Shown piece after piece: positions 36,005 through 47,465 of a stretch of 64,000 bases of DNA. The stretch comes from Malania oleifera (taxonomy: Eukaryota > Streptophyta > Magnoliopsida > Santalales > Ximeniaceae). Each line of letters opens with the position of its first letter. Position 1 is the stretch's first letter. A model generated the notes under the pieces. The model had not been told where the DNA came from. It ran no database searches and saw only the letters and a list, made by a program, of their open reading frames with translations. Both the position numbers and the translations under genes were made by a program. The DNA lies in assembly GCF_029873635.1 (NCBI RefSeq), contig NC_080421.1, positions 2,914,001-2,978,000 of the forward strand, in the 5' to 3' direction.

Positions 36005-38187
36005 GACTCTCGCAGATCTTTGTACATCTTCGTGCTCCCGGGATGAACCGTATACAAAGATCTGTGGGCCTCCTCTAGAATGGTCTTCCTAATCTCAGTA
36101 TCTGCAAGAACACATAGTCTGGTACGGAACCGCGAAGCTCCGTCATCTGCAATACTGAACTCCTCCCCCTGCCCACTCTGTACTCTGTCTATCACCTCTA
36201 CCAATTCTGGATCTTCTTTCTGGGGTGCTTTAATTCTCTCCTGCAGAGTAGGTTATACCACTAGGCTGGTGATACATACTGGAGTATTACTCTCTATCAA
36301 CTCTATACCGAGTCTCTCCAGATCCATCATGATCGGATGCTAGATCTCCTTAGCTGCCAACGCTGATACTCCAGACTTCCTGCTCAGTGCATCAGCTACC
36401 ACGTTTGCTTTCCCTGGGTGGTAACTGATAATGCAATCAAAATCTTAAATAAACTCTAACTATCTTCTCTGTCTCATATTCAATTCCTTCTGGGTAAAGA
36501 AATACTTCAAACTCTTGTGGTCGGAGAAAATCTCACATTGCTCGCCATACAAATAATGCCTCCAAATTTTCAACGCGTGTACCACTGCAGTCAACTCAAG
36601 ATCGTGGGTAGGGTAGTTCTTTTCGTACTCTTTCAACTGTCTAGATGCATACGCTACTACCCTATCATGCTGCATCAACACACAGCCAAGTCCCTTCAAG
36701 GACGCATCACTGTAAATGGTATAACCCTCACCCCCAGACGAGATGATCAATACCGGCGCTGTGACTAACCTCCGCTTCAACTCCTAAAAACTCTGCTCAC
36801 AACTGTCATCCCATTCAAATCTAGCATTCTTCCTAGTCAATCGTGTCAGAGACCCTACTAAAGTTGAGAACCCCTCGACAAAACGATGATAATAACCAGC
36901 TAACCCCAAGAAACTCCTAATCTTTTGGACGTTCCTCGATCTAGCTCAGTTCACCACCGCCTCAATCTTACTGGGGTCTACATAAATTTTGTCTCCTGAG
37001 ATGACATGCCCTAAAAACACAACTTTCTCGAGCCAGAACTTACATTTGCTGAACTTGGCATACAGCTTCTTCTCCCTAAGCATCTGCAAAACCCGCCTCA
37101 AATGTATCTCGTGCTCCTCATAGCTCCTCGAATAGACCAGTACATCATCAATAAAAACAACCACGAACTGGTCTAGGTATTGGTGAAAGACTCTGTTCAT
37201 CAAGTCCATAAATACCGCAAGAGCATTCGTCAGACCAAATGGCATAACAAGAAACTCGTAATACCCATACCTGGTCCTGAAAGTTGTCTTTGATACATCT
37301 TCTGCTCTTAGCTTTACCTGATGGTAGCCTGATCTAAGATCAATCTTCAAATACACCCGTGTACCCTGGAGCCGATCAAACAAGTCATCTATACGGGGTA
37401 GAGGATACTTGTTTTTAATAGTCACTTTATTAATCTCTCTATAGTTTATACACATCCTCATAGTCCCGTCTTTCTTCTTTACAAACAGTACTGGAGCTCC
37501 CCATGGAGATACACTAGGTCGTATAAAGCCCTTATCGAGCAAATCCTGCAACTGGTCTTTCAATTCTACCAACTCTGCCGGCGCGATTCGATACGGGGCT
37601 TTAGAGATAGGCGCTGTACGTGGAAGTAGATCAATGGAAAAATCTACTTCACGATCAGGCGGCAACCCTAGTAATTCATCTGGAAACACGTTTGTAAATT
37701 CTCTCATTACAGGCGTATTGATAAGCTTCAATTCATTTTCTAACATTTCCTTCCCAAAAGCCCCAAATCCCAAACAGCCATTCTGAAGCAGCCTCCTCGC
37801 CTGAACAGCTAAGACTATCTGAGGTAAAGACTACACTCGTGACCCTGTAAATCTCAATTCTGGTTTCCGTGGAGGTCTGAATATCACTTTTCTAGCACGG
37901 AAGTCTATAATAGCAGAATTAGCCGCTAGCCAATCCATGCCAAAGATAACATCAAACCCGTGCATATCTAACACCACCAAATCAGTAGATAATATTTTCC
38001 CCTGAACATCAACTGGACAACCACAGAGTACCCTACTACATCTCACCGCGGACCCGGTCGGTGTAGCTACTAATAGCTCGACATCTAATAATTGTGTTTC
38101 CGCCCCACATAACTTAACACACTCCAAGGACACAAAAGAATGTGTGGCACCATAATCAAAAAGTGCAATAACTTTAAATGAAAACAT
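36005..38187 (-). pseudogene. D, proximal pol region (protease, RT, RNase H, integrase start)
   Basis: On the minus strand: protease at about 37831-38187 (LFDYGATHSFVSLE; DVIFGMDWLAANSA), reverse transcriptase at about 36950-37700 ([49 protein letters not shown]), RNase H at about 36460-36780 ([17 protein letters not shown]), and integrase finger start next to E (HRSLYTVHPGSTKMYKD). Broken. Confidence 0.88.
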
Positions 38188-38199
38188 ACTAACAGTACC

Positions 38200-39290
38200 T
38201 GCACCACGTCGCCGGCCGCCTTAGCGTCGCCCGGCGTCAAAGTAAAAACTCTGGCTGGGGATGTATTCCTTTGCCGGCCTCCTCGTGGTGCCTGGTAACC
38301 TCCTCGTGCAGGTCTAGGAGTAGGAGCCGTACTAGTCTGTGTTGGACACTCCCTCATTATATGCTCTGGCTCCCCGCACCTGTAGTAGACACCTTGTCCG
38401 ACACGACACTCCCCTAAGTGCCTCTTCCCACAAGATGGGCAAGTTGGAGATGGCTGCACACCCTGAAAACCGCAATACCCGGTCTCCTGTCTTCGATCTT
38501 TATGGTAGCCACCTCTCTTCCACGTAGCACGACCGACTCCCTGCTGGGAACCAGAAGGTGTAGACCTCTTCTTCTGCCTCTGCTCCTCAGCCTCCAACCG
38601 CTCACCAATCTCTACTATAGTGGCTCGGTCAACCAGCTCAGCAAAATCCTACAACTTCAGAATCGATACCTGCTTATATATCTCCCTTCTCAAACCTCTC
38701 TTAAACTGCCATAACTTCTTCGCCTCATCTGGAATAATGTACAGGGCGAAGCGAGATAGCTCGAGGAACCTCGCCGCGTACTGCTGTACTAACAGTTGTC
38801 CCTGCTTCAGATTCAAGAACTCGGTAATCTTAGCCTCCCTAGAAGGGACTGAAAAATACCTGTCGAAGAATATCTCTTTAAATCGCTCCCACGTCATCTC
38901 TACAGGTATAGTCCTCTGCCGCTCTAACAATCTCACTACTGACCACCATCTCTCGGCCTCTCCAGTCAGTCTATAGGTGGCAAACAGCACCTTCTGCTCC
39001 TCTGAGCACTGTAGTACCGCAAATATCTTTTCTATCTCCTGCACCCATTTTTCCGCGACTGCAGGGTCTATCCCTCCTGAGAAAGCCGGAGGACTCATCT
39101 TGATAAACTTCTTAATCGAACTACCGTGGCCTGCCAATGGACCACCCTGTTCCCTCGAACTCCTGGCAATTTCTGCCATAACTTGCCGTGCTATGTTGCG
39201 TAAGACTGCATCTGAATCACTACCCGCAGCGTCTGAGGGTCCAGCACCCTCACTCCCACTGGCTTGGACACTATTGCCACCAAGATCCAT
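38200..39290 (-). pseudogene. D, gag region
   Basis: Opens with MDLGGNSVQASGSEGAG after TTTTTCAGG on the minus strand. Motifs: [56 protein letters not shown], and a zinc knuckle YYRCGEPEHIMRECP near 38345-38390. Close in sequence to A's gag. Broken. Confidence 0.85.
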
Positions 39291-39587
39291 CCTGAAAAAC
39301 AGGTAACTTAATCTCAAACCCCTTCACTATACATGTCACTTAACTCCTATCATATATTCTCCTAATTAACTCATCTCTCTTAATCTCAATTCAAGGTTCA
39401 ATCTTACAACCTAGATGCCCGACCTGACAATAGTTTATAATGACTTTCCTGAAATCATCACCCCAGGAAAACCATACAAACCACCACGGAAGTCCTGCAT
39501 CTAGCCTACAAAACTAGACCTCAAATTCCCTTATCCTATACTTTGGTATTATTATTGCTGCACTCTAAAGTCTACAGAACCTAGTAT

Positions 39588-39606
39588 TCTAGGCTCTGAT
39601 ATCAAA
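39588..39606 (-). promoter_or_regulatory. D, primer-binding site
   Basis: On the minus strand TTTGATATCAGAGCCTAG follows the 5' LTR. One base differs from the usual TGGTATCAGAGC. Confidence 0.85.
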
Positions 39607-41342
39607 TGTAACGTCCCTCAATTTCTAAATATAAAATGTCACATAATAGATAAAATGATCAACCCGAACCCGTGGGTAGCGGGGATATCTGTCAAAGACA
39701 GCGGAAAACCTAAGTAGCAATAAAATAAAATCTCAATCATTCAACCATGAAACATAATACCAGAGTTATTTACATTCCCAAAATACTGTTACTACATCAT
39801 CAATATTCTGTTTATATGTACAATCTCCAAAAAGTCAAAAACAACACTAGGACCATACAACAAAAATCTCCTAGTCCTAGTTCGACGCTTACCTTTCTAG
39901 TAGGGAAGCTCCACTCACTCACTCAATGGCGGTTTCTCTGGGTTTCCTAAAAAATATATTAATGTTGGGGGTGAAACACTTCTCAGTAAGGGAAAATAAA
40001 CTAAATACAGTTGTGTGACAACATAAACATTTAAAGTGCTTATACATATATAGTACATTTCATAACTCTGGAAAAAATCATACTATCATACTAGATAATC
40101 ATGTACTTTTATATCTGTCAATAAATCATAATATACATAAGCATCTGTTATAACTGTAATACTGAAAATATACCCAGGATGAATAGCTAGCTAATGTCAT
40201 GTATTACCCCCAATGACGGGTTGTGCAGCCCGAAGGCGGGACCCGACAATGGCTGGCCGACCACTGCTGAGTCAAATATGTTTGTAAGTATGATGAGCAC
40301 GCCACACCCTGGTCCGGACTGCCAGGTGGACGTCCACACTCTACTAAAAGCCACATTGACTATCCATCTCTCATCCCCTCGTGGGATGGTTAGCACTAAT
40401 CTGATGTAGATATCTGATCTACAATATAGCTACGGTACCGAGCCCTGAACTGAACTAAACTAACATCCTAATTGTAATAATATATAATACATGAACATAC
40501 GTAACATCATCACGGCCTCGTGCCGAAAACATAGATACAGCCTCGTGCCAAAATCATATATACATGGCCTCGCGCCAAAATCGTAAATACGGCCTCGTGC
40601 TGATAATATAAATACATGGCCTTGCGCCAAAACATGAATGCGGCCTCGTGCCGATAACATAAAATACATTGCCTCGTGCCAACATCGTTTCAGGTATATA
40701 CATTCTGAAAATAATTCATTTATCATACATTCGTCAAAATGATCGTAACATAACATATTTTTTCATAATACCTGAAATCATACTTTGTTCATAAAATCTT
40801 TCTTATCATAATATGTTCACATAAAATAATATTCATGCCACATATGCATTGTATAAAATCATACTTCTTATTCTAAAATCGTAATTCTCTAGCATCTCAT
40901 ACATACATATATGTTTCATCATAATAGCAGTATTTCCCAAACGTACATTTCATCTATAATATACAGGTATAACATTTACTTTTCTGAAATAAATTTACTC
41001 ATAATTAATAATAAATTGTGTGGAAAACAACTGCTTTAGTTTATTCCCTTACCTGACTACTGAGAAAGCCCCTAAAATATCCTAACTTGACCCCTGTATG
41101 ACTTCTTGACCAATACCTTAAAACTCAAAACTCCCAATATTAAATATCAGTATTTTCATGCGTACATCAATTTCTATAACTACCATAAAGTCTAATTTGG
41201 CTTAAAAAGTCTTACCTCAACCTAGGGATGATTTCCAACTTCGTTTTCCCAACGATCCACTCCGGCAAACTCGCAGAGAACTTCGCCAGGAGCATCGTGG
41301 TAACCTCAAATTTTTGATCCTGCATAAAACTAACCCAAAATC

Positions 41343-41391
<49 letters not shown>

Positions 41392-41736
41392 GAGGGCCGA
41401 AGAGGAGAGAGAGAGAGTGGAAAGGAAGCTTCAAATGAAATAAAAATCGGATTTTTAGTATTTATAGACAGCAGAATTCGTCGACGAGCCTGACCTTCGT
41501 CGACGAGTCCTTCACAAATTTCGTCGACGAAATTCAGTCAGCTCAAAAACCCCCTCTCGGCATTTTCTTGTCAACGAAGCCCTGTGTTCGTCAACGAAAT
41601 CTTTAAAGCCTTCGTCAACGAAACTCTGTGTTCGTCGACGAAGCTTGGCAGCTTCCTTCTGTTTTTTTTTTTTTTTCCCATCTTCCATTTCCCTTTTCTT
41701 TTATCATTTAAATTTCATTTTATTCGGGTCGTTACA
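39607..41736 (-). repeat. D, right (5') LTR
   Basis: Same order of parts as the left LTR. The GA-rich leader is expanded to about 22 GA units at 41345-41390, while the left LTR has only a few. GGCACGAGGCC-type sub-repeats lie at about 40510-40680. Confidence 0.95.
41475..41645 (-). promoter_or_regulatory. TCGTCGACGA palindrome array (D, right LTR)
   Basis: Four exact decamers and three variants such as TCGTCAACGA, directly upstream (element strand) of the CTATAAATAC at about 41457-41466. Confidence 0.75.
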
Positions 41737-42579
41737 AAATGCCACAACAATTTATATTCAATTTATTAGGAAAAATTATTCCCATGTCACACGAATTTAA
41801 TATCATATGCAATTATCCCAAATATAAATTTTAAACAAAATCATCATTTTCTAGTACTCAAACGATTCTAAAAATCATATAGATAAATAATAAATTTCAT
41901 ACGCTCGTAAATAACCGGTTCACCTTAATAAAATACTGATATAATTTTATTCCCCCTTACCTGATTCCCTGAATCACGCCTGTAGGGCTCCCAAACTTAT
42001 ACCCACGACGCTCACCCAAATCCTGATTCAATCATATCAACCCCAATAAAATATTATTTTAACATTTCGTAATTTACAATAATTAAATAATAATTAATTT
42101 CTAAATAACCCATTTATCCTAATTTTGGGTTATTTCTACAACGACCCCATGAGAAATTCGCTCCTCTAGACTTGTAGAGAATCATCTCTAGATTCTTGTT
42201 GTGGTGTCCGATTGCCCATTTTGCTTAAAATTTAGAAAAAAAAAAAAAAAAAAAGGTAAGAATGAGAATTTAGCTTACCACAAGAGATATACCCACGTTA
42301 CTCCTACGATAAATCCACTTCGTTGGTGGCGAATAATGGAGTTCGGTGATATTTTCGGATTTCCAATTGGGTAAGAATCCGCTGCGAAATCATAGAAAGA
42401 AGAGGAGTGGAGAGCGTGAGAGAATATTTTTTTTTCTTTCCTTCCTTACTGGCGCATGAAGCTTCCGTTTTTTTTTCTTTTTTCTTCTCCTCTTCCTGCT
42501 TCTCCAAAACTTAGCCTTTAAGTTTCCTTTTTTCTTTTTTTTTCTTTCCTTTATCCTACTTTAAACTTTATTATATACT

Positions 42580-42612
<33 letters not shown>

Positions 42613-42743
42613 ATATACATATATATCCACAATCCTCAAATTTCTTAATTTAATTAATTTTCTTAATGATAATTAATTAAATAATAATAATTTTTTTAAT
42701 TAATAAATTTTATTTTTTATTTTTATTTTTGGTCGTTACAACT

Positions 42744-43030
42744 TGTTAGCATCGAAAGAATCCATAGGTATGCTTGATATACATAGGTGAGTACCAACTT
42801 GACCCAAAAGCTTAAGTCTATTGTGTCTTAGGCTCAATCATGTATATAAGCATCCATCATTCACTCACTTTTTTCAATGTGGGACAAACTCATAAGTGGA
42901 ATTCTCATATGTTGGGTGATCTAGAGCCTTCTCAACCCCAAAAGTTAGGTTATGGCGGGCTGAGGTTTTCCCTCACACTTAATAACTGACCACCACCCCC
43001 TTCTACAAGTGATGTGGGATAATCCCAACA
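42744..43030 (-). repeat. G, right (5') LTR
   Basis: 42744-42909 matches the left LTR of G. The next 121 bases (42910-43030) are bounded by TGTTGGG and CCCAACA and have no partner in the left LTR, so they are either an LTR extension lost on the left or a separate small insertion. ACAAA at 43031-43035 matches the ACAAA left of 2215. Confidence 0.5.
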
Positions 43031-43849
43031 ACAAAGGATTTCCCTGTACGTACTAGTTATTTTTATGAAATTATTGTCGTTTTTAGTTTTATTTTATCCT
43101 TGTTTCATATTAAAATAACATGAGTGAGAAAAAAAAATAATATCTCAATAAAATCTTTTACCTTGATAAAAAAATAATAATTGTATGTAAATTAACTAGG
43201 AGTTAGTTTATCTCACATTCCATACCTCTTCCCACATTCTAAAAAAATCAAACTTAACACTTTTAACATGAAAGTTTCAAATTTTAATTATTAAGATATT
43301 TCATGAGGATTATTATTATTATTATTATTATTATTTGAAATGTTTTGTCAATGTCATTAGAATTTGACCGTATTGTAACTCACATTAGTGATCATTATAG
43401 TATAAATGGTACTATTAGAGTCACTTTTCCATGTTTGTGGTTTTAGATTAAGTATAAGGAAAATAATTTTATGTGCCATGCCATTGGGATTAGTCTATGT
43501 GAAGTAAGTCTTGTCATTATCATGTAATTTCACCACCATGCAATCAAAGAATGGTGAAGACTCCTTGTTTTGTCATATGATCTAGAGGACATCTAACCTA
43601 AATTTCCTTGTTATATTATGGTATTTATTATTGATAATAATTATTTACATTATATTAAGATAGAATAGTACTTTTCTTCCTAGCCTATTATTTTTGTAAA
43701 TTATATAAATTATCTTTATCCCTTCTAAAAATCCTAATTATTCAATGAAAGTTTTTTCTTTTTCCAAATTTTTGCTCGTCTTTATTCTATCATGGTATCA
43801 AGCTTTGCTCTACGGAATTTCACATCTCGTCGACTTCGCGGATTCAACT

Positions 43850-44430
43850 TCGCGATGAAACGGTGAGCGCGAACACAGCGTCGACATGGTGAACCCAGGT
43901 GCATTCTTGTGCCGGCGCACCTCCACGTAGTTCTTCGTCGAGAGGAGGCGGAGGAAGCGGTCGCCAGTAGTGGGTAGCGTGGCGATGCACTTACAGTGCT
44001 TCTGGTCGGGGTCCATTTTCCACACAGATTTTGTGATCTTGGTGGGCGCTGAGCAGCTTTCCCCCAAGCCCCTCTAGGGATTTCACCCTGCCGTGGCTGG
44101 TGGCGACGGTGTTGGGGGTTGAGTTTTGGATGAGGGAAGGGTGGCGGGGCCATGCGCGGATGTCTTTTTCGGAGGAGCCGCTGTAAATGAATTTTCCGGC
44201 GAGGGTGAGGGAGAAGACGGTGGAGGAGTGGCCTTCGAGGGTAGGTACGCAGCGGTGGTGGGCGATCTGGGGTTGGTGATCGTGTTGCAGGGTAAGAGAC
44301 AGAACAGAGGGTAGACATGGTTGGGAAAAGATAGATGAAATTGATGAGTCCGAATAAAGATGGTTCGATCGAGATTGGAATTTCTTAATGTCTCTGTGGC
44401 AGTACAAGGGGCAACTAAGAATTCCCATTT
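43850..44430 (-). pseudogene. Captured fragment of a JINGUBANG-like WD40 gene
   Basis: Minus-strand reading gives HRCVPTLEGHSSTVFSLTLA, then KFIYSGSSEKDIRAWPRHP, GRVKSLEGLGGKLLSAHQDH, then in a second frame CIATLPTTGDRFLRLLSTKN and YVEVRRHKN, then in a third frame ECTWVHHVDAVFALTVS. This order matches the N-terminal WD repeats of the plant JINGUBANG/transducin-like family (about 400-470 residues; one member is a pollen-germination regulator). Two frameshifts, near 44030 and 43895, and loss of the later repeats make it a pseudogene. It is GC-rich, unlike its AT-rich surroundings, and sits between the primer site and gag of copia element K, in the opposite orientation. No intron is visible, but these genes often have none. 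Confidence 0.75.
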
Positions 44431-44532
44431 GTGATTCTCTCTTGGCTCTATATGGGCAGGTTTGGTTTTGCTATTGTCATTCTTAAATTAATTTGTTTCT
44501 TATGTACTAGGCATATTTGTTGTTGTTCATCA

Positions 44533-44645
44533 TGACTAGTGAATGGGATAATTCTTTACCATCTATTAGTGTGCAGTTGGATGGTAAAAATTATTCTTAT
44601 TGGAGTTATGTGATGAGAAATTTCTTAAAGTATAAGAAGATGTGA
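44533..44645 (+). pseudogene. K, start of copia gag
   Basis: The first three dozen gag codons only, with the copia hallmark LDGKNYSYWSYVMRNFLK. Remnant of a truncated element. Confidence 0.75.
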
Positions 44646-44739
44646 AGTTATGTCTCGTGTAGAGACCTAAAGAATTATAGAAATTAAATAATAATAGAGG
44701 GAGAAAAGGGAAAATTCAAAAATAAAGAAATTATAGGGG

Positions 44740-44930
44740 TCGTCAACGAACCTCCGGTTTCGTCAATGAACTCACTACTAAATTCATCACATGCCACGTG
44801 TCTCGTCGACGAGAAATTACCGAGGGGGTTGTTGCAGGGTCTAAGATTCGTCGACAATAAATAAGTATTCGTTGACGAACTCTCTTCTTGGCCTCGTCGA
44901 CCAAATGACGTGTCTCGTCGACGAAGTCAG
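44740..44930 (+). promoter_or_regulatory. TCGTCGACGA palindrome array (J)
   Basis: Two exact decamers and five or six variants, upstream of J's TATA box, which is now split off by H (the box continues at 53998). Confidence 0.7.
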
Positions 44931-44959
44931 GTGTATATGTAATGACCCAAGAAATTCTT

Positions 44960-45155
44960 ACAGAATTCATCGACGAACGCAAAGGTCTCGTCGATGAGGG
45001 TTCTTCAGTATCTCGTCGACAAAGTCCCGTCTCGTCGACGAGAAGATACCAAGAGAGGATTTAAGGCTGACTAAAACTCGTCGACGAGGGTGCAGGTTTG
45101 TCGACGAATTTTCTACAAGACTCGTCGACGAGGTGACATGTCTCGTCGACGAATC
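44960..45155 (+). promoter_or_regulatory. TCGTCGACGA palindrome array (H, 5' LTR)
   Basis: Four exact decamers and about five variants, ending 10-20 bases upstream of the TATA box at 45160. Counterpart in the 3' LTR at about 51770-51965, where several are altered at CpG. Confidence 0.8.
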
Positions 45156-45894
45156 CAGTCCTATAAATAGCTGAAACTTGAAATTTTGAAAGAAATTTCA
45201 GTGCAGAAACCCTCCTCTCTTTCTCTCTCTCTCACGACCCCCTCCCCTTATCTCTTCGATCCTGGCCCCATTTCTCCCCGGATTGAAGATCTGAGGCCAC
45301 CACGACACTTCTGGCCAAATTCTATGCAAGTCTGCCGGAGCAGATCGTGGGGAAAATTGGTTTGAAATTCTTCCTAAATCTAGGATAAAGTATTTTATTC
45401 AGATTATGTCTTCGTTATAGTTATAAGAAATGTTGTAAGTAAGAAAATATTGATGTTTTGTTTTGGGAGATATTGTTTTCAGGATGTCGAGTTAGGAACC
45501 CTACGGGTATAGGGCCAGAATTTAATAGGGGCTTTTCAGGTTTAAGGTAAGGGAAATATGTTATGCTAGTAGTTTTAATATGTATACAGAATATTATGAA
45601 TGAGTATTTACAAGCATGCAGATCAGATTATTTTTTCAGAGAATTATGAATATTATTTTTATAGCAGAATTACAGAAATTGAGCATGAGATTGTGTTTAT
45701 TCAAATGTGTGGCATGAGTTTATTACAGTACAATATATATATATATATAGATTTTTACAGTATTACAAATACAGATATTCAGATATTTTATATTATTAGC
45801 AATGAATGAGACTTACAGTATTTCCCAGAGAAAAACATGATTTCTAAACCATAACACTCAGACAGATTATACAGTGATAGCATCAAGATGTTAC

Positions 45895-46070
45895 AGCAGA
45901 TATACAGAGTATACAGATATTATATACAGAGTACACAAATATTATATACAGAGCATACAGATATTATATACATAGTATACAGATATTATATACATAAATT
46001 TTATACAGATATTACAGATATTATAGATAGTACAGACAGAAAACACAGATATTACAGACAGATAATATAT
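45895..46070 (+). repeat. ATACAGATATTATATACA sub-repeats in H's LTR
   Basis: Roughly six imperfect 20-25 base units of TATACAGA, ATATTATATACA and similar. The 3' LTR copy is at about 52735-52915. The open frame across it is a repeat translation. Confidence 0.8.
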
Positions 46071-47151
46071 ATATATATTTCAGTCAGATATCTCAGATAA
46101 TACAGCTCAGAATTATAGTGTTATGGTTGTTTTGAAATCATGTGAAAAGTAGTAAGATGAGTATATATTTATATATGTATACAGTATTACACGATATCAA
46201 ATCCATGTGGAAATTACAGACAGATATATTTACAGCAGAGCATGGTACCGTTGCTAGTTTCAGACACGTGCAACCACATGACTCAGATAGCATGTGGATT
46301 CCGTCTAACCGTGCTAGGAGAGATTTGCAGTCTCCCTAGCATGCTGGGTTGAGGTAGCCGGTTAGACGATGACAGAGGTTTGAGATAGCCCGGAGTGATT
46401 GCAGTGGACCAGGATCTACATATATCATTACAGATTGGCGGATGATAGAGATTGACTTACCTGGAGGGCCGACCATAGTAAGTCCAGCCTACGGGCCACA
46501 CAACCCTATCATGAGGGGATATATCATGATATACAGATCCCAAGGTATAGCAGAAGTTCCTATGTACAGATATATCACACAGTAACAGTTTGTACTATTA
46601 TATTAGCAGTACCTTCAGATTGCAAACTCAGATACACAGTTATATTTTAAAGATTACATAATAGATATATATTATGTACAGTTTACCAGTTTTCTCAAAT
46701 TACAGTATTATTTCAGTATTTTAAATGATTAATTCAGCTGCCACACACTAGTAATAGCATATTTTCACTTATTGAGCGTTGTCTCATCCGAGTGACTTAT
46801 CATTTTTCAGGAGATCCAGTTAGGCAGGCAGATTAGGCTTGCGGGTAGAGGTTGACTTGTGCTGCCCTCATAGAAAAGGGTAGGTTTTTAAGATACCCGA
46901 GTTTTGGGATAGTTTTTAGATTATAGTGACATCACTGGGTATTTTGTGTTGTAAATATATTTTAGAGGTCTATAGTTTTCTGGTATTGTATTGTATTTAG
47001 CAGTTCCCTGTTTTATGTACCGCTACTTAGTTATGTATGATAGACAGAGTTTCCTTAGTGCTCTTTGGGCCTGAGATGTTATTATCAATATTCAAACAGA
47101 TGACATCTATTATACTCAAAAAAAATGTTGAATAAATAGCAGGTCGTTACA

Positions 47152-47170
47152 GTTTGGTATCAAAGCGTAG
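47152..47170 (+). promoter_or_regulatory. H, primer-binding site
   Basis: GTTTGGTATCAAAGCGTAGG directly after the LTR; one base differs from TGGTATCAGAGC. Confidence 0.85.
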
Positions 47171-47465
47171 GTTGCTAGGTTCTGTAGACTCTAGAATGCA
47201 GCAGATACAATGCCAGAATATAGGAAAAGATTTTGAGGATTTGTTATGTGGTCTAAATACAGGATTATCGTGGTGGATCTTGTGTTTTTTCTGGGGTGAC
47301 GATTTTAGGAAAATCATAGTAAACTATCGATGAGTTGTGTGTTTGGGTAGCAGGATTGAATTTTGGGGTAGGAACAAGGGAAATAGTTGACAGACAATTT
47401 GAGTTTTCAGTTGGATTAAGTAGATCTATATATGATTTTAAAATAGCGCTTTGTGTATTTTCAGG

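Larger units (their letters stand above)
16379..41736 (-). mobile_element. Element D: full-length Ty3/gypsy chromovirus, broken, hosting element E
   Basis: A minus-strand element with LTRs of about 2134 and 2130 bases and a perfect TSD AAATG at 16374-16378 and 41737-41741. Read on the minus strand: 5' LTR 39607-41736, primer site, gag, protease, reverse transcriptase, RNase H and integrase, then element E inserted in the integrase region, the remaining integrase and chromodomain-like tail, and the 3' LTR 16379-18512. Without E it would be about 9.3 kb. The LTRs differ by roughly 3 percent over the first 350 bases by eye, plus repeat-length changes. It is therefore older than E, as the nesting requires. 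The coding part has about half a dozen breaks besides the insertion. Confidence 0.95.
14847..42740 (-). mobile_element. Element C: solo LTR of a gypsy family, split by element D
   Basis: A minus-strand solo LTR of about 2.53 kb in two halves (14847-16378 and 41742-42740), from TGTGACGCCCC on the left to GGTCGTTACA on the right. The TSD ACTTG is at 14842-14846 and 42741-42745. It has no internal region of its own; the primer-site-like sequence just to its left belongs to element G. The left half carries an array of GGCCCACACAGG sub-repeats; the right half holds TTGTAGAGAATCATC and (AT)n sequence like other LTRs here. Confidence 0.85.
2215..43030 (-). mobile_element. Element G: miniature LTR retroelement (TRIM-like) hosting the nested pile
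   Basis: A minus-strand element with short LTR-like ends at 2215-2381 and 42744-43030 and only about 270 bases of its own internal sequence (2382-2556 and 14748-14846). The rest of the span is later insertions. Just inside the right-hand LTR, read on the minus strand, lies AGTGGTATTAGAGCC, close to the methionine-tRNA primer site. Just inside the left-hand LTR lies a purine tract (GAGGGGGAGA), a polypurine tract in the right place. ACAAA occurs directly outside both ends (2210-2214 and 43031-43035), a candidate TSD. It has no coding capacity, which fits a TRIM. The two LTRs differ in length, so the outer right boundary is less certain than the left. Confidence 0.6.
43036..44657 (+). mobile_element. 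Element K: truncated Ty1/copia-like element with a captured host fragment
   Basis: The LTR appears to end at TTCTATCA (43792), followed by the primer-like TGGTATCAAGC. At 44533 a copia gag start begins (MTSEWDNSLPS; VQLDGKNYSYWSYVMRNFLK). Between them lies an antisense WD40 gene fragment of about 580 bases. The left edge of the LTR cannot be fixed; sequence from about 43100 is AT-rich and LTR-like. The element is cut off at 44657, where LTR J begins. It is a short remnant: one LTR, leader and the first gag codons. Confidence 0.65.
44938..47151 (+). repeat. H, 5' LTR
   Basis: From TGTAATGACCC to GGTCGTTACA. Palindrome array 44960-45155, TATA box CCTATAAATAGC at 45160-45171, CT-rich leader near 45215, ATACAGATATTATATACA sub-repeats at 45895-46070, the GGGCCACACAACCCTATCAT block near 46493, and CTTATTGAGCGTTGTCTCATCC near 46779. 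Confidence 0.95.

Noticed and set aside
44126-44314. 62-codon plus-strand Gly-rich frame
   Set aside because: It is the antisense of the captured WD40 fragment, whose minus-strand reading shows clear WD40 motifs.
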